Assembly (NCBI RefSeq): GCF_014779765.1
Contig: NZ_JACXZA010000001.1
Coordinates: 682,001 to 746,000 of the forward strand
DNA: 64,000 nt
Direction of reading: 5' to 3'
Origin: Paenibacillus terricola
GTDB lineage: Bacteria > Bacillota > Bacilli > Paenibacillales > Paenibacillaceae
In this document: piece after piece, positions 52,694 to 62,146 of the stretch
How positions within the stretch are numbered: position 1 is the first letter of the stretch
How the letters are laid out: each line of letters begins with the position of its first letter
The notes under the pieces: model-generated
Databases searched by the model: none
What the model was told of the DNA's origin: nothing
What the model saw: the letters and a program-made list of their open reading frames with translations, nothing else
Made by a program: the position numbers and the translations under genes

Positions 52694-54022
52694 TTGAAAC
52701 AGATAGAAACAGCAGGTGGGAGGAATCGTCTCCACTCCGTAATCGGGAAGTTGTTGGCGCAAACCCGAAAGCCGGGAATTGCGATCTTCCTGAGGAATCT
52801 AGGCGTCACCTTTATTTTTAAGGCGTTATCGCTGCTCTTGACGCTAGTTGTCTATGTCATATGCGTTCGTGAGCTTGGAGTCATCACTTGGGGGCAGATT
52901 GCGCTTATCGGCAGTGTATCCAGCATCGTGTTAATTCCGCTGACGTTTGGACTGTATAACGGTGTCGTCAAGTATGTGCCTGTGTCTACCGAGGAAGAGA
53001 GTCGGGAGCTGATGGGGACAGCGTTGGTGACCACCGTGGTTCTATCCTCTGTGGTTACAGCTTTGCTTGTTGTATCGGGGCATGTCGTAGAGAGGTTGTT
53101 CGGTTTCTCTTCCACTTCTTGGATAGGTGCGGTGGCGCTCGCTATGAGCATCAACTTATACATATTGACCGAATCCTTCCTGCGCGGGCAGCAGCAATTT
53201 TTTCGTTTAGGTGTCTACAAGCTTATCGGCTCGCTGTTATTTCTAGCTGGGGCGCTGACAGGTCTATACCTGCTAGGTGTCAAATCATTGTTCAGTTATT
53301 TGATCCCTCTTATTCTTCAGAACTTGTTCTTCTTTGTCATAACGTTGTGCCGAATGAATCTGAGTCAACTGCGCGTTACTTGGAAAGCATTGAACAAATT
53401 GTTTTCTTTCGGTTTCTTCATCATGCTGTCGTGGCTTGTCTCTACGCTGCTATTTACAAGCGACTTGCTGCTAATGGCAAGATTCGGGTCAGACTATGAG
53501 CTCGGTGTCTATTCTGTTTATCAGAATACGATTAGAGGGCTATTCACCATCCTGTTCCAAGACGTGTTCGCTGTTGTGTTCTTGCCGATGATGGCAGGGT
53601 TAAACAAGCGCCATGCAGATCGAATCATTGTCAAATATTCGGTTGCGATCTATGCGGCCTTATGGTTGGCGACTGCTATTATTACAGCCATTCTTGTTAA
53701 ACTTTACGGGAATTTTCCGCTTGAATGGACGTATGTCGGGCTTACTTCAGCAGGCATCGCGATGAACATGATCTACCTTCTATTCACCACGGTCATTTCA
53801 TTGGACGGAGTCCGGGCGGCCAGACTGGCTTTTGCAGCGCTGATCATACCGATTCCTATCATCCTCCCCTTGCAATACTTAATGGTGGAGCGCTGGGGAA
53901 TGATTGGCGGCATGACCTCGGTTATTGGGTTAAACGCAGGGTTAATATTGGTGTTTAGGATGACGATTCGGCTGTTTTATCCATTTCAACCGACTCCAGA
54001 GAAAGGAGTGTTGTCCAATTGA
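52694..54022 (+). CDS. Polysaccharide flippase (Wzx/MATE-like, oligosaccharide transporter superfamily)
   Basis: A 442-residue membrane protein with about twelve to fourteen helices and the N-terminal pattern LRNLGVTFIFKALSLLLTLVVYVICVRELGVITWGQIALIGS typical of polysaccharide exporters. It should move a lipid-linked glycan across the membrane. The TTG at 52694 has only a weak ribosome-binding site, so translation may depend on the upstream gene. Its stop overlaps the TTG of the next gene. It fits with the glycosyltransferase and UbiA-type genes downstream. Confidence 0.85.
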   Translation: MKQIETAGGRNRLHSVIGKLLAQTRKPGIAIFLRNLGVTFIFKALSLLLTLVVYVICVRELGVITWGQIALIGSVSSIVLIPLTFGLYNGVVKYVPVSTEEESRELMGTALVTTVVLSSVVTALLVVSGHVVERLFGFSSTSWIGAVALAMSINLYILTESFLRGQQQFFRLGVYKLIGSLLFLAGALTGLYLLGVKSLFSYLIPLILQNLFFFVITLCRMNLSQLRVTWKALNKLFSFGFFIMLSWLVSTLLFTSDLLLMARFGSDYELGVYSVYQNTIRGLFTILFQDVFAVVFLPMMAGLNKRHADRIIVKYSVAIYAALWLATAIITAILVKLYGNFPLEWTYVGLTSAGIAMNMIYLLFTTVISLDGVRAARLAFAALIIPIPIILPLQYLMVERWGMIGGMTSVIGLNAGLILVFRMTIRLFYPFQPTPEKGVLSN

Positions 54023-55242
54023 TCAAGTATAGCGTTGTGATTCCTACCTACAACAATAAAGTGATGCTTAACAATACGTTGGAATCGCTTAACGATCAGC
54101 TTGGTTTCGAGAAAGGCGGTTATGAAGTTATCGTCGTGGATGACGGGGGAAGCGATAATACATTACGTGAAGTCGAAGGGACGCCAAGAACGTACGCGTT
54201 CCAATATATTTACTTGGAGCGGTCTGCGAACTCTTGCCGGTCAAGAGTTCGCAATACAGGCTGGCGTCAGGCTAAAGGGAAATATGTCATTTTTCTCGAC
54301 TCCGATATGATCGTCCCCAGAAGTTATCTGCGAGAGCTGAATCGGTATTTGGTTCAAAATGAAGACATGCTCATTATATCGTACCGTTATATGCTCAAAG
54401 ATCCGGTATCGCTCCAAGACGTCAAATCAGGACGCGTGTTCGACACGAACTATACCGCACTGGAATATATGGAGGCCCGCCATTACGACAGCCAGATTCA
54501 TTCGTTCAATATCGCAGCCCTCGCCCATCCTTGGCACTGCGTCTATTCATGCAATATGGCGCTCTCCAAGAAGAGGTTGGAGCAAATCGGCGGCTTCGAT
54601 GAAGGGTATAAAGGCTGGGGCATGGAGGATACGGATATCGGCTACAGATGTTACAAGCTGGGCATGCCTATCGTATCCCATCTTGGCATGGAGGCGCTGC
54701 ACCAATTCCATGGCGAGGCATTCGGAGATCTGCGGAGCAATGATAAGATGCGCGAATGGGACCAAAATATCGTACGAATGTTCCATATCCATCCTGCTCT
54801 TAGACGTGAATTGCCCCGTTGGCGCATCAACTTCGCTTATTTTACGAGGAGAGTCCCCCAGATGCTTATGCGCAAAGAACGCAATCGCAAGGAGTACCAC
54901 TTGACTGTACGGCATGAAGCGCAGATTCCGTGGATGAAGGAGCAGATCGCCGCATTGTCCGCTCAGCGGGGAGATTTAATTATTGTGCACGATGAAGTGG
55001 AATCGAGAGATCTGCATCTCTGGATACAATTGCTCGGGTTCACGCCAAGCGAAGTTCGTTACTTCCCGAAATCGTATGTATTTGCTGATGAGGACGTTCG
55101 TAAGTTTTTTAAGCAAGTATTTTCTTGGAAAAGAACGTTTATTCTCGTTTATCGGTGCATACGTCTCGTTGGCAGCAAATTGGCGCAAGCCTTCCACAAA
55201 TCCAGTCCGCAGCCATCGAGAAGCAGAGAGGTGTCTCGTTGA
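54019..55242 (+). CDS. Family 2 glycosyltransferase with galactosyltransferase-type C-terminal motif
   Basis: A 407-residue GT-A enzyme starting with TTG (GGAG nine bases upstream). SVVIPTYNNKVMLNNTLESL opens the fold, the metal-binding DXD is LDSDMIVP, and GGFDEGYKGWGMEDTDIGYR is the GT7C-like acceptor/catalytic motif seen in chondroitin-polymerase-like enzymes. The C-terminal 120 residues are basic and helical with no close match. It likely builds the glycan exported by the neighbouring flippase; sugar specificity is unknown. Confidence 0.85.
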   Translation: MIKYSVVIPTYNNKVMLNNTLESLNDQLGFEKGGYEVIVVDDGGSDNTLREVEGTPRTYAFQYIYLERSANSCRSRVRNTGWRQAKGKYVIFLDSDMIVPRSYLRELNRYLVQNEDMLIISYRYMLKDPVSLQDVKSGRVFDTNYTALEYMEARHYDSQIHSFNIAALAHPWHCVYSCNMALSKKRLEQIGGFDEGYKGWGMEDTDIGYRCYKLGMPIVSHLGMEALHQFHGEAFGDLRSNDKMREWDQNIVRMFHIHPALRRELPRWRINFAYFTRRVPQMLMRKERNRKEYHLTVRHEAQIPWMKEQIAALSAQRGDLIIVHDEVESRDLHLWIQLLGFTPSEVRYFPKSYVFADEDVRKFFKQVFSWKRTFILVYRCIRLVGSKLAQAFHKSSPQPSRSREVSR

Positions 55243-55283
55243 ATCCTTGAAACTTCATGAATAGGAAGGAGGCGGGATAGAGG

Positions 55284-56198
55284 ATGGAACTAGGGAAAGA
55301 GACCATCCAGTTGGAGAAACGGTTTGATTTGCTAGAGACGATAGGGTTATTATTCCGACTGGTTCGGCCGCGGCAATGGAGCAAAAATTTGCTTGTGTTT
55401 GGAGCGCTGGCCTTTTCGGTCGATAAAATGAACTTGGCCGGAATGAAGGCGAGTTTGATGGCGTTTGTGTTGTTTTGCAGCGTATCGGGCTGTGTTTATA
55501 TTCTCAACGATTACGTAGACAGAGAGGCTGACCGCCTGCATCCGGACAAAAAGAGGCGGCCGCTAGCCTCTGGGAGACTGAATCCTGTTGTAGCGTTAAT
55601 ATTCGGCGGCTTGCTGCTCGTATGCTCGCTTGTCGTTGGATTCTATGAGAACATGCTGTTCGGTTTGCTGCTGCTTGCGTACTTCACGATGAACGTTTCC
55701 TATTCACTGAAGTTGAAGCACTTCGTCATTATGGACATTATGATCATCGCGAGCGGATTTGGTATGAGGGCGGTTGGAGGCGGTCTTGTACTGGAGACCA
55801 GCTTTACTTCATGGTTCCTGTTGTGCGTATTCTTCTTATCGCTGTTTCTCGCGATCGGCAAACGCAGACATGAGCTGATTTTGCTGGAAAATAACAAAGG
55901 ATCGCATCGCAAAGTGTTGTTGAACTATTCGGAACCGCTGTTGAATCAGCTGTCAGGCGTAGTAACAACGATGACGATTATGTGCTTCTCGCTGTATACG
56001 TTTATGTCGAGCCAGTCTATTTACTTAATGTGGACGATCCCTTGCGTAATATATGGGATGTTCCGCTATCTTTATTTGATCCATGTATTAGGCAAGGGAG
56101 GCAAGCCGGAAACGCTGTTGTTTGAGGATAAAGGCATATTATCCTGCGTTGTCGTCTTCGGAATTGCTGTAGTTCTTATTTTAAATTTACATTTATAG
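55284..56198 (+). CDS. UbiA-family prenyltransferase, decaprenyl-phosphate phosphoribosyltransferase-like
   Basis: A 304-residue membrane prenyltransferase with about eight helices. The first Asp-rich motif is NDYVDREADRLHPDKKRRPLASG and a second conserved segment is LKHFVIMDIMIIASGFGMRAVGGG. The opening LVRPRQWSKNLLVFGAL matches the branch that includes mycobacterial Rv3806c, which adds 5-phosphoribose to decaprenyl phosphate. A PAP2-related gene follows directly, as beside Rv3806c. Quinone or haem prenylation is less likely given the neighbours. Ribosome-binding site AGGAGG. Confidence 0.82.
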   Translation: MELGKETIQLEKRFDLLETIGLLFRLVRPRQWSKNLLVFGALAFSVDKMNLAGMKASLMAFVLFCSVSGCVYILNDYVDREADRLHPDKKRRPLASGRLNPVVALIFGGLLLVCSLVVGFYENMLFGLLLLAYFTMNVSYSLKLKHFVIMDIMIIASGFGMRAVGGGLVLETSFTSWFLLCVFFLSLFLAIGKRRHELILLENNKGSHRKVLLNYSEPLLNQLSGVVTTMTIMCFSLYTFMSSQSIYLMWTIPCVIYGMFRYLYLIHVLGKGGKPETLLFEDKGILSCVVVFGIAVVLILNLHL

Positions 56199-56210
56199 GG
56201 GGAAGGGCCA

Positions 56211-56603
56211 ATGTATTTTGTTGCGCCTTTCGTCGCCTGGCTAATCGCCGGCATGATGAAATATGCCGTCAATCACTTCAGGTATGGCAATGCGCGGGAG
56301 AGAGTCGGCAATGGCGGGTTTCCTAGCAATCATACGACGATTGTGACGACAACGATGATGTTAATCGGATGGAAGGAAGGCTTCTCCAGCCCGATATTCG
56401 GACTAGGTGCGGCCGTCACCTTTATTGTCATTATTGATGCGATGGGGCTCAGGCGTTATGTGGGTCTGCATGCTCGGCATATTAACGAGTTGAGGCTGGA
56501 TGGCCATAAACTTAGAGAGAGTGTAGGGCATAACGCAGTTGAAGTAGGCGGAGGTCTTGTCCTTGGGACGCTGCTTGGCTGGGCTTTGAGCTGGATCATT
56601 TGA
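56211..56603 (+). CDS. Divergent PAP2-family (DUF212) membrane phosphatase-like protein
   Basis: A 130-residue membrane protein of the DUF212/acid-phosphatase-related group: FVAWLIAGMMKYAVNHF, GGFPSNHTTIVTTTMML and DAMGLRRYVGLHARHIN. The SNH and later RxxxGxHxRH residues correspond to PAP2 phosphatase motifs. Beside the UbiA-type gene it could dephosphorylate polyprenyl-phosphoribose-phosphate, a step in making lipid-linked pentose (inference). Twelve bases after the upstream stop, with GGGGGAAGGG ribosome-binding site. Confidence 0.83.
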   Translation: MYFVAPFVAWLIAGMMKYAVNHFRYGNARERVGNGGFPSNHTTIVTTTMMLIGWKEGFSSPIFGLGAAVTFIVIIDAMGLRRYVGLHARHINELRLDGHKLRESVGHNAVEVGGGLVLGTLLGWALSWII

Positions 56604-56669
56604 AGGCTGTACGGTGTAATTTAAGAGAGCGGTGACGCAACGACTTATAGACGAAAGCCATACATCAAG

Positions 56670-56716
56670 GACTGCGCGGTGGAACGATAATGTTCCGCGT
56701 TTGCGCAGTCTTTTTT
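56670..56716 (+). terminator. Terminator of the surface-glycan cluster
   Basis: GACTGCGC (56670-56677) pairs with GCGCAGTC (56703-56710) around an inner GGAAC/GTTCC stem, followed by six T. Confidence 0.9.
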
Positions 56717-56801
56717 ATGTTACGAGATGTCTGCTGCTCGCTAATACTCGTCATAAATCTCGCAAGCAGTTCATAGATTACTAGTAAAGGCTTGATTGAC
56801 A

Positions 56802-56814
56802 AGCTTCCGAAGCT
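56802..56814. promoter_or_regulatory. Short palindrome upstream of the spoIIB-like gene
   Basis: AGCTTC and GAAGCT flank one base (56802-56814), about 40 bases before the start codon. Possible operator or mRNA hairpin; no regulator is known. Confidence 0.25.
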
Positions 56815-56852
56815 GCAGATCCAAATGCAGTTAGCGAAGGAGAGAGGCATAT

Positions 56853-58328
56853 ATGAAACGAGACACGCGATTAACTTTTCGATTTGATGGAACTTCTCCG
56901 GCTGATTCCGCAAGGCAGTTTGATACGCAGCCGCTTCAAGATGATATACAGGCGTTGGAGGAGCTCATTCGACACGGGAACAGCAGCGCCGAAGCGAAAT
57001 CAGAAATGCAGCATGTCGTGGACAAGCCCGATGCAGAGAGTGCAGATCATGCTCCTAATCGACCAAGCGTATGGCATTTTCCAGAGCCGATTCATAAATC
57101 GAAACAAAATCGTGTCGAAACCGAACGAAAATCGTCTTCTGGTGCGAAACGTATCGAAGCGGAGGTCATGAACAATGAGATGAGTTCGCTGGATCTGATT
57201 GCGTCTAACCAGTCGCTGCCGCCGGCGATAGAGCAGACCCAGCCGCTTGTTGTTATCGCCCCTCCGACAGAGATTTCTCCAACGCTGCCGGTTCACGCCT
57301 ATGATTGGGGAATCGCTGAGGAAGACCGCGAGAGCAAATCGGATAAAGGAACGGGCGGATTCCGGTATGCGGATATCAATCATATTCGAAGCTCGAGGGG
57401 ACCTTCTTGGCTTAAAGTATTTGCTTCAGTCGCAGGCGCTATCGCAACTGGCGCATTGTTCGGATATATGGCGCTTGCATTATTCGCAGGAGAGGGTCCG
57501 TGGGCAGGGGGAAGCGGAGAGAAGACGCCAAATGAAGCCGAACAGACAACCATTACACTTCCTGGCGCCTCTGGCAATCAGACGGATACGCAGACGGGCA
57601 CGAGCGGAGCAGCACCTGAAGCGGGCACTGATTCTTCGGCCACGGGAACGGATCCGGTCGCATCGCCAGACAAACCGTCAGACGCATCCGCTGCAACCGT
57701 ACAGATCGCTGTACCAGGCCAGACATACCAAGCGCTTCAGTATGGCGTCTTCAGCTCGGCAGAAGGTGCGGATGCAGCCGTTGCAGAGCTGAAGGACAAA
57801 GGTCTGGCTGCTTACCGATGGGATACAGCAGCAGATTTCCGCGTGTACGTCGGCATTTCGAATGATCGGGATGGGGCGGCGGCCTTGACGAAGCAGCTTG
57901 ACGGCCTGGAAGTTTATGTGAAGGCAATCGAGCTCCCCTCCATTGAATCCATGCCGTTCAACGGTGATGCGGAGCTGTTAAAGCAATATTGGAAGCAGAC
58001 AAGTGAGCTCATCGCCGTACTAGATCGGCTGACGCTTGATCAGCTTAGTCAGAATAAGATGGAACCTTTCAGTACTGCCGTATCCGCTGCATGGAAGAAG
58101 ATGCATGAACAATGGCTCACCACATCGTCTGCTGTAACGGCCAAGCTGAGTGGCGACAAGGCGAGTGCCGGGGCCAACCGTTTGTCCCAGTCCATTAACA
58201 CAGCTGCCGTATCACTAGAGCAATATGATAAGAAGCCTTCTGCTGCTTATTTGTGGAACGTGCAGTCGGCGTTGATGGGTGCTGTTTTCGCTGAAAAAGG
58301 ATGGCTGGATTCGAACGCTGGATTGTAA
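56853..58328 (+). CDS. spoIIB: SpoIIB-like SPOR-domain membrane protein
   Basis: A 491-residue bitopic protein: a charged cytoplasmic part (1-186), one membrane helix (about 187-211, WLKVFASVAGAIATGALFGYMALALF), a Thr/Ser/Gly/Pro-rich linker, then a SPOR-type domain (about 291-360, YQALQYGVFSSAEGADAAVAELKDKGLAAYRW). SPOR domains bind denuded glycan strands at division septa. Its place before maf-radC-mreB matches spoIIB of B. subtilis, which acts in septal peptidoglycan dissolution and engulfment. AAGGAGAG lies upstream. Confidence 0.82.
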   Translation: MKRDTRLTFRFDGTSPADSARQFDTQPLQDDIQALEELIRHGNSSAEAKSEMQHVVDKPDAESADHAPNRPSVWHFPEPIHKSKQNRVETERKSSSGAKRIEAEVMNNEMSSLDLIASNQSLPPAIEQTQPLVVIAPPTEISPTLPVHAYDWGIAEEDRESKSDKGTGGFRYADINHIRSSRGPSWLKVFASVAGAIATGALFGYMALALFAGEGPWAGGSGEKTPNEAEQTTITLPGASGNQTDTQTGTSGAAPEAGTDSSATGTDPVASPDKPSDASAATVQIAVPGQTYQALQYGVFSSAEGADAAVAELKDKGLAAYRWDTAADFRVYVGISNDRDGAAALTKQLDGLEVYVKAIELPSIESMPFNGDAELLKQYWKQTSELIAVLDRLTLDQLSQNKMEPFSTAVSAAWKKMHEQWLTTSSAVTAKLSGDKASAGANRLSQSINTAAVSLEQYDKKPSAAYLWNVQSALMGAVFAEKGWLDSNAGL

Positions 58329-58389
58329 ACCATTCCGTTACGTCTTATAATGTCCATAGGTGTCATTTCATGGCGAGAGGCGTTGTAGG

Positions 58390-58632
58390 ATGAAGAAGAA
58401 TGGCTGGACCCTCCTTCTTTTTATCGTGCTCGGATTGATAACGGGCGCACTCATTACGAAATGGTTAAAACGTGTATCGTCGTTGTCCTTTCTGACCGAT
58501 ACAACAACGATTAAGTGGTCGCCAGACGCAGATTTGGTTGTGCTCAGTTATGACCTGACGATACGGCTTGAACTGAGCCTGCTTAGCATTTTGTGTCTTG
58601 TTTTGGCGATTTGGCTGTTTAGGAAGTTATAG
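58390..58632 (+). CDS. DUF4321-type small membrane protein
   Basis: An 80-residue protein with two membrane helices (WTLLLFIVLGLITGALIT and LSLLSILCLVLAIWLFRKL) separated by a short external segment. This matches the DUF4321 family of small proteins coded before maf in Bacillota. The frame opens at 58360; GAGAGGC before ATG 58390 favours the later start. Function unknown; its neighbours suggest a cell-envelope or division link. Confidence 0.75.
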   Translation: MKKNGWTLLLFIVLGLITGALITKWLKRVSSLSFLTDTTTIKWSPDADLVVLSYDLTIRLELSLLSILCLVLAIWLFRKL

Positions 58633-58709
58633 AACGGGTTAACGAATAAAAGTTGAGTGCAAGTTCAAAAGGTTCGGTTTTCAGCACCGGGAGAGGAAGT
58701 GTCGTAACA

Positions 58710-59345
58710 GTGGCAGCATTCGGTAAGGAGTTACAATCGAATAAGTTATGTCAGCTCGTGCTGGCATCTTCGTCTCCGCGCCGGCAGGAACTGGTCGCAT
58801 CTCTCGACCTGTCCTTGCCGGTTCGTATTTTATCAACGGATGCGGATGAATCCATTGAACCAACATGGTCGCCCGCCGAGGTCGTTGAGAAACTTGCGGA
58901 GCGCAAGGCAGCAGCGGCAGCAGCACGGCTAGTCGCTGAAGAATCGGACAAGCCTTCGCTCGTTATCGGTGCTGACACCATTGTCGTATTGGATGGGGAA
59001 GTGCTCGGCAAGCCGATCGACCAGCAGGATGCGATTGCAACGCTGATGCGTCTGCAAGGGCGGAGCCACGATGTGTTCACAGGAGTTGCCTGCATCCACT
59101 CACAGGATGGTACAACAGTTGTTCAACATCGTCATACACAAGTATGGATGAAGCCCTTGTCCCAAGCGCGAGTCGAACGTTATGTAGCAACTGGCGAACC
59201 GATGGATAAGGCCGGAAGCTATGGCATTCAAGGACTTGGCTCAACGATTGTAGAACGGATTGAAGGCTGTTATTTCAACGTCGTCGGACTGCCATTGTCG
59301 CTCCTAGCAGACATGTTGGGGCCATTTGGCGTAGACGTCTACTGA
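58710..59345 (+). CDS. maf: Maf-family nucleotide pyrophosphatase
   Basis: A 211-residue dTTP/UTP pyrophosphatase thought to clean modified nucleotides and linked to septum inhibition in B. subtilis. LVLASSSPRRQELV is the signature, with TDADESIEP, VIGADTIVVLDGEVLGKP and KAGSYGIQG. The frame opens with TTG at 58653 without a ribosome-binding site. GGGAGAGGAAG ten bases before a GTG at 58710 supports the later start. Confidence 0.92.
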   Translation: MAAFGKELQSNKLCQLVLASSSPRRQELVASLDLSLPVRILSTDADESIEPTWSPAEVVEKLAERKAAAAAARLVAEESDKPSLVIGADTIVVLDGEVLGKPIDQQDAIATLMRLQGRSHDVFTGVACIHSQDGTTVVQHRHTQVWMKPLSQARVERYVATGEPMDKAGSYGIQGLGSTIVERIEGCYFNVVGLPLSLLADMLGPFGVDVY

Positions 59346-59417
59346 TTGATAAGAAAAGGGCTGATGCTGGCCCATGCTGGACATAAGCTTTTCAATGCTG
59401 TTTGGGAGGATCGGAAC

Positions 59418-60107
59418 ATGAAAGCGAAGGTTCAATTACTGCGCGATGTTCCCCTTGAAGAACGACCTAGAGAACGCATGATGACACATGGGGCTGAAGC
59501 GCTGAGTCACGCCGAATTACTGGCAATTTTGCTGCGGACCGGTACAAGCCGGGAATCTGTTATGGAGCTTGCCAATAATATCCTGAAAGAATGCGGCGGA
59601 CTCCGATATCTGGTAGATGCCAGCTTGGAGCAGCTTATGAATGTCCGGGGAGTCGGACCTGCTAAGGCGCTTCAACTGAAAGCCGGGATTGAGCTTGGCA
59701 GACGAATGGCGGCAGCAAGGTTCGGTGACCGACCTGTCATAAAGCGGCCGGCAGATGCATCAGATCTTATTATGGAAGAACTTCGTTATCAAACGGTCGA
59801 GCACTTCATGTGCTTATTTCTAAATACGAAGAACCAAGTCGTAGCGCGAGAAACGTTGTCTGTCGGTACACTTAACGCATCTCTTGTTCATCCGCGCGAA
59901 GTGTTCCGTGAAGCGATCAAGCGCGGGAGCGCATCGATTATATGTGCGCATAACCACCCGAGCGGAGACCCGACCCCAAGCCCCGAAGATATCGCATTGA
60001 CGCGGCGTTTGCGTGAAGCTGGAGAACTCGTTGGAATTGATGTGCTGGACCATCTTATTATCGGAGATGGAAAGTATGTTAGTTTGAAGGAGCGGGGTTT
60101 GTTGTAA
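59418..60107 (+). CDS. radC: RadC/YsxA JAMM-domain protein
   Basis: A 229-residue protein with an N-terminal helix-hairpin-helix part (EQLMNVRGVGPAKALQLKAGIELGRR) and a C-terminal JAMM/MPN metalloprotease-like domain with HNHPSGDPTPSPED and an upstream Glu. Despite its name a direct DNA-repair role is not established. GGGAGGATCGG precedes ATG 59418. Order maf-radC-mreB is conserved with B. subtilis. Confidence 0.95.
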   Translation: MKAKVQLLRDVPLEERPRERMMTHGAEALSHAELLAILLRTGTSRESVMELANNILKECGGLRYLVDASLEQLMNVRGVGPAKALQLKAGIELGRRMAAARFGDRPVIKRPADASDLIMEELRYQTVEHFMCLFLNTKNQVVARETLSVGTLNASLVHPREVFREAIKRGSASIICAHNHPSGDPTPSPEDIALTRRLREAGELVGIDVLDHLIIGDGKYVSLKERGLL

Positions 60108-60153
60108 TATAATAATAAGGATTGTCGTATGAAAAGAAGGGAGCTTTACAGTT

Positions 60154-61182
60154 ATGTTTGGTGGATCGAAAGATTTAGGAATTGACCTTGGTACTGCGAA
60201 TACTTTGGTCTATGCGCGAGGTAAAGGAATAGTCGTCAGGGAGCCGTCGGTGGTAGCCCTGCATACCGATACGAAGTCGATTACAGCTGTTGGCGAACAA
60301 GCGAAGAAAATGATTGGCAGAACGCCAGGCAATATTCGTGCGATCCGTCCGATGAAGGATGGCGTTATTGCTGATTTTGAAACGACTGCAACGATGATCA
60401 AGCATTTCATCAGACAGGCACAGAAACAGCGTGCGCTGTTCCCGCGCCATCCGAACGTGATGGTATGCGTGCCATCCGGCATTACAGCCGTTGAGAAGCG
60501 TGCTGTTGAGGATGCAACGAAGCAGGCAGGCGCCAAGGAAGCTTATACGATTGAAGAGCCGTTCGCGGCAGCAATCGGTGCGGATCTTCCAGTATGGGAG
60601 CCTACGGGCAGCATGGTTGTTGACATCGGCGGCGGTACGACTGAAGTTGCTGTTATTTCGCTGGGCGGTATCGTTACGAGCCGGTCGATTCGAGTTGCTG
60701 GCGACGAGATGGACGAAGCGATTATTCAATATATTAAGCGTCAATACAATTTGATGATCGGCGAACGGACAGCTGAGCAGCTGAAGATGGAGATTGGATC
60801 CGCGCTTCCGCTTGAGAAGACGGAAACAATCGAAATCCGCGGACGCGATCTGGTTTCGGGTCTGCCGAAGACGCTGCCGATTACGTCGGACGAAATGACG
60901 GATGCGCTGACGGATACGGTTAATTCCATCGTGGATGCGGTTAAGATTACACTGGAGAAGTGTCCGCCAGAGTTGTCGGCTGATATTATGGACCGCGGTA
61001 TCGTTCTGACGGGTGGCGGCGCGCTGCTCCGCAGCCTCGATAAGCTGCTGGCTCGCGAGACGGGTATGCCGGTCATTGTCGCTGAGAATCCGCTTGATTG
61101 CGTAGCGATAGGCACGGGTCGCGCGCTCGATAATATTCATCTGTTCAAGAATCGGGCTTCGGGTTCCCGTTCGAAGCGCTAA
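60154..61182 (+). CDS. mreB: Rod shape-determining protein MreB
   Basis: A bacterial actin that organises the elongation machinery under the membrane. The 342-residue product has phosphate-1 loop [14 protein letters not shown], the connect and phosphate-2 motifs ([18 protein letters not shown]) and adenosine motif [11 protein letters not shown]. Length fits MreB or Mbl; linkage to mreC and mreD identifies it as the primary copy. GAAGGGAG ribosome-binding site. Confidence 0.97.
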   Translation: MFGGSKDLGIDLGTANTLVYARGKGIVVREPSVVALHTDTKSITAVGEQAKKMIGRTPGNIRAIRPMKDGVIADFETTATMIKHFIRQAQKQRALFPRHPNVMVCVPSGITAVEKRAVEDATKQAGAKEAYTIEEPFAAAIGADLPVWEPTGSMVVDIGGGTTEVAVISLGGIVTSRSIRVAGDEMDEAIIQYIKRQYNLMIGERTAEQLKMEIGSALPLEKTETIEIRGRDLVSGLPKTLPITSDEMTDALTDTVNSIVDAVKITLEKCPPELSADIMDRGIVLTGGGALLRSLDKLLARETGMPVIVAENPLDCVAIGTGRALDNIHLFKNRASGSRSKR

Positions 61183-61261
61183 TCGTTCAACAGTCTAGCA
61201 TGGCATAGCCTCGCTAGGCTTCGATATTTCTACTATTCATTTCAAGTTAACTTAATCGGCG

Positions 61262-62146
61262 GTGATTGGACTGTTTAATCTGATGAGAAACAAGCGGTTG
61301 TTCTTCCTCATGATCGGATTGATCCTGTTCATCGCAGTGATCGGGTTCTCATTGCGTGACCGTCAATTGTCGGCGCCTGAGAAGTTTGTCAATGACTCTG
61401 TCGCCTATGTGCAGCAATGGTTGTACAAGCCCGCTGGCTATATAGCGGGCTTCTTTGAGGATATTGGCAACATCCGATCTCTGCAAGAAGAGAATGAACA
61501 GCTTCGTACGACTGCCGCTGCTTATGCGAGAGACAAAATCAAGTACAATGTGATTGAGAAGCAGAATGCGCAATTGGAAAGGGATCTTAAGTTTACAGAG
61601 CGTCAGCGCCAGTTGAATGACTATCAATATTTGATCGCACAAGTGGTATCGGTCAGCTCTGATCCTTACAATCCAACGATTAAGATTGACCTCGGCTCTG
61701 AGAACGGCATTAAAGAGAATATGGCTGTCGTGACAGTAGATGGCTTAATCGGCATTGTTTCCAAAGTGTCGGCCTTCTCCTCGAATGTTGAGCCCATTAC
61801 GTCGCTTGATGAGAAGTCGCCGAATTCGAAGTCGATTTCGGTTACGGTTCTTGGCAGGGAGAATGACTCATTCGGCATTATTGCCACATACGATCAAGAA
61901 AATGGGCGCTTTGAGATGACCCGTATTCCAGAGAACGATCCGATGATCGTTGGCGATACGGTCATTACGTCTGGACTTGGCCGCGTATTCCCTCGTGGTC
62001 TCGTGGTCGGAACGGTTGAGACGACGCCTCAAGCAGGGGACTTCGGCTTAACGAAGGTAGCTTCCGTTAAACCACAGGCTGACTTCAACCGACTGACGGA
62101 AGTGTTCGTTGTGAAGATGGCGGACAATGAGGGCGGTACGCCATGA
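61262..62146 (+). CDS. mreC: Rod shape-determining protein MreC
   Basis: A 294-residue bitopic protein linking MreB to the periplasm-side elongasome. It has one N-terminal membrane helix (FFLMIGLILFIAVIGFSLRD), a coiled coil (SLQEENEQLRTTAAAYARDKIKYNVIEKQNAQLE) and the beta-barrel core (VVSVSSDPYNPTIKIDLGSENGIKENMAVVTVDGLIGIV). The start is either GTG 61262, with a poor ribosome-binding site, or ATG 61283 (MRNKRLFF). It overlaps mreD by four bases. Confidence 0.95.
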   Translation: MIGLFNLMRNKRLFFLMIGLILFIAVIGFSLRDRQLSAPEKFVNDSVAYVQQWLYKPAGYIAGFFEDIGNIRSLQEENEQLRTTAAAYARDKIKYNVIEKQNAQLERDLKFTERQRQLNDYQYLIAQVVSVSSDPYNPTIKIDLGSENGIKENMAVVTVDGLIGIVSKVSAFSSNVEPITSLDEKSPNSKSISVTVLGRENDSFGIIATYDQENGRFEMTRIPENDPMIVGDTVITSGLGRVFPRGLVVGTVETTPQAGDFGLTKVASVKPQADFNRLTEVFVVKMADNEGGTP

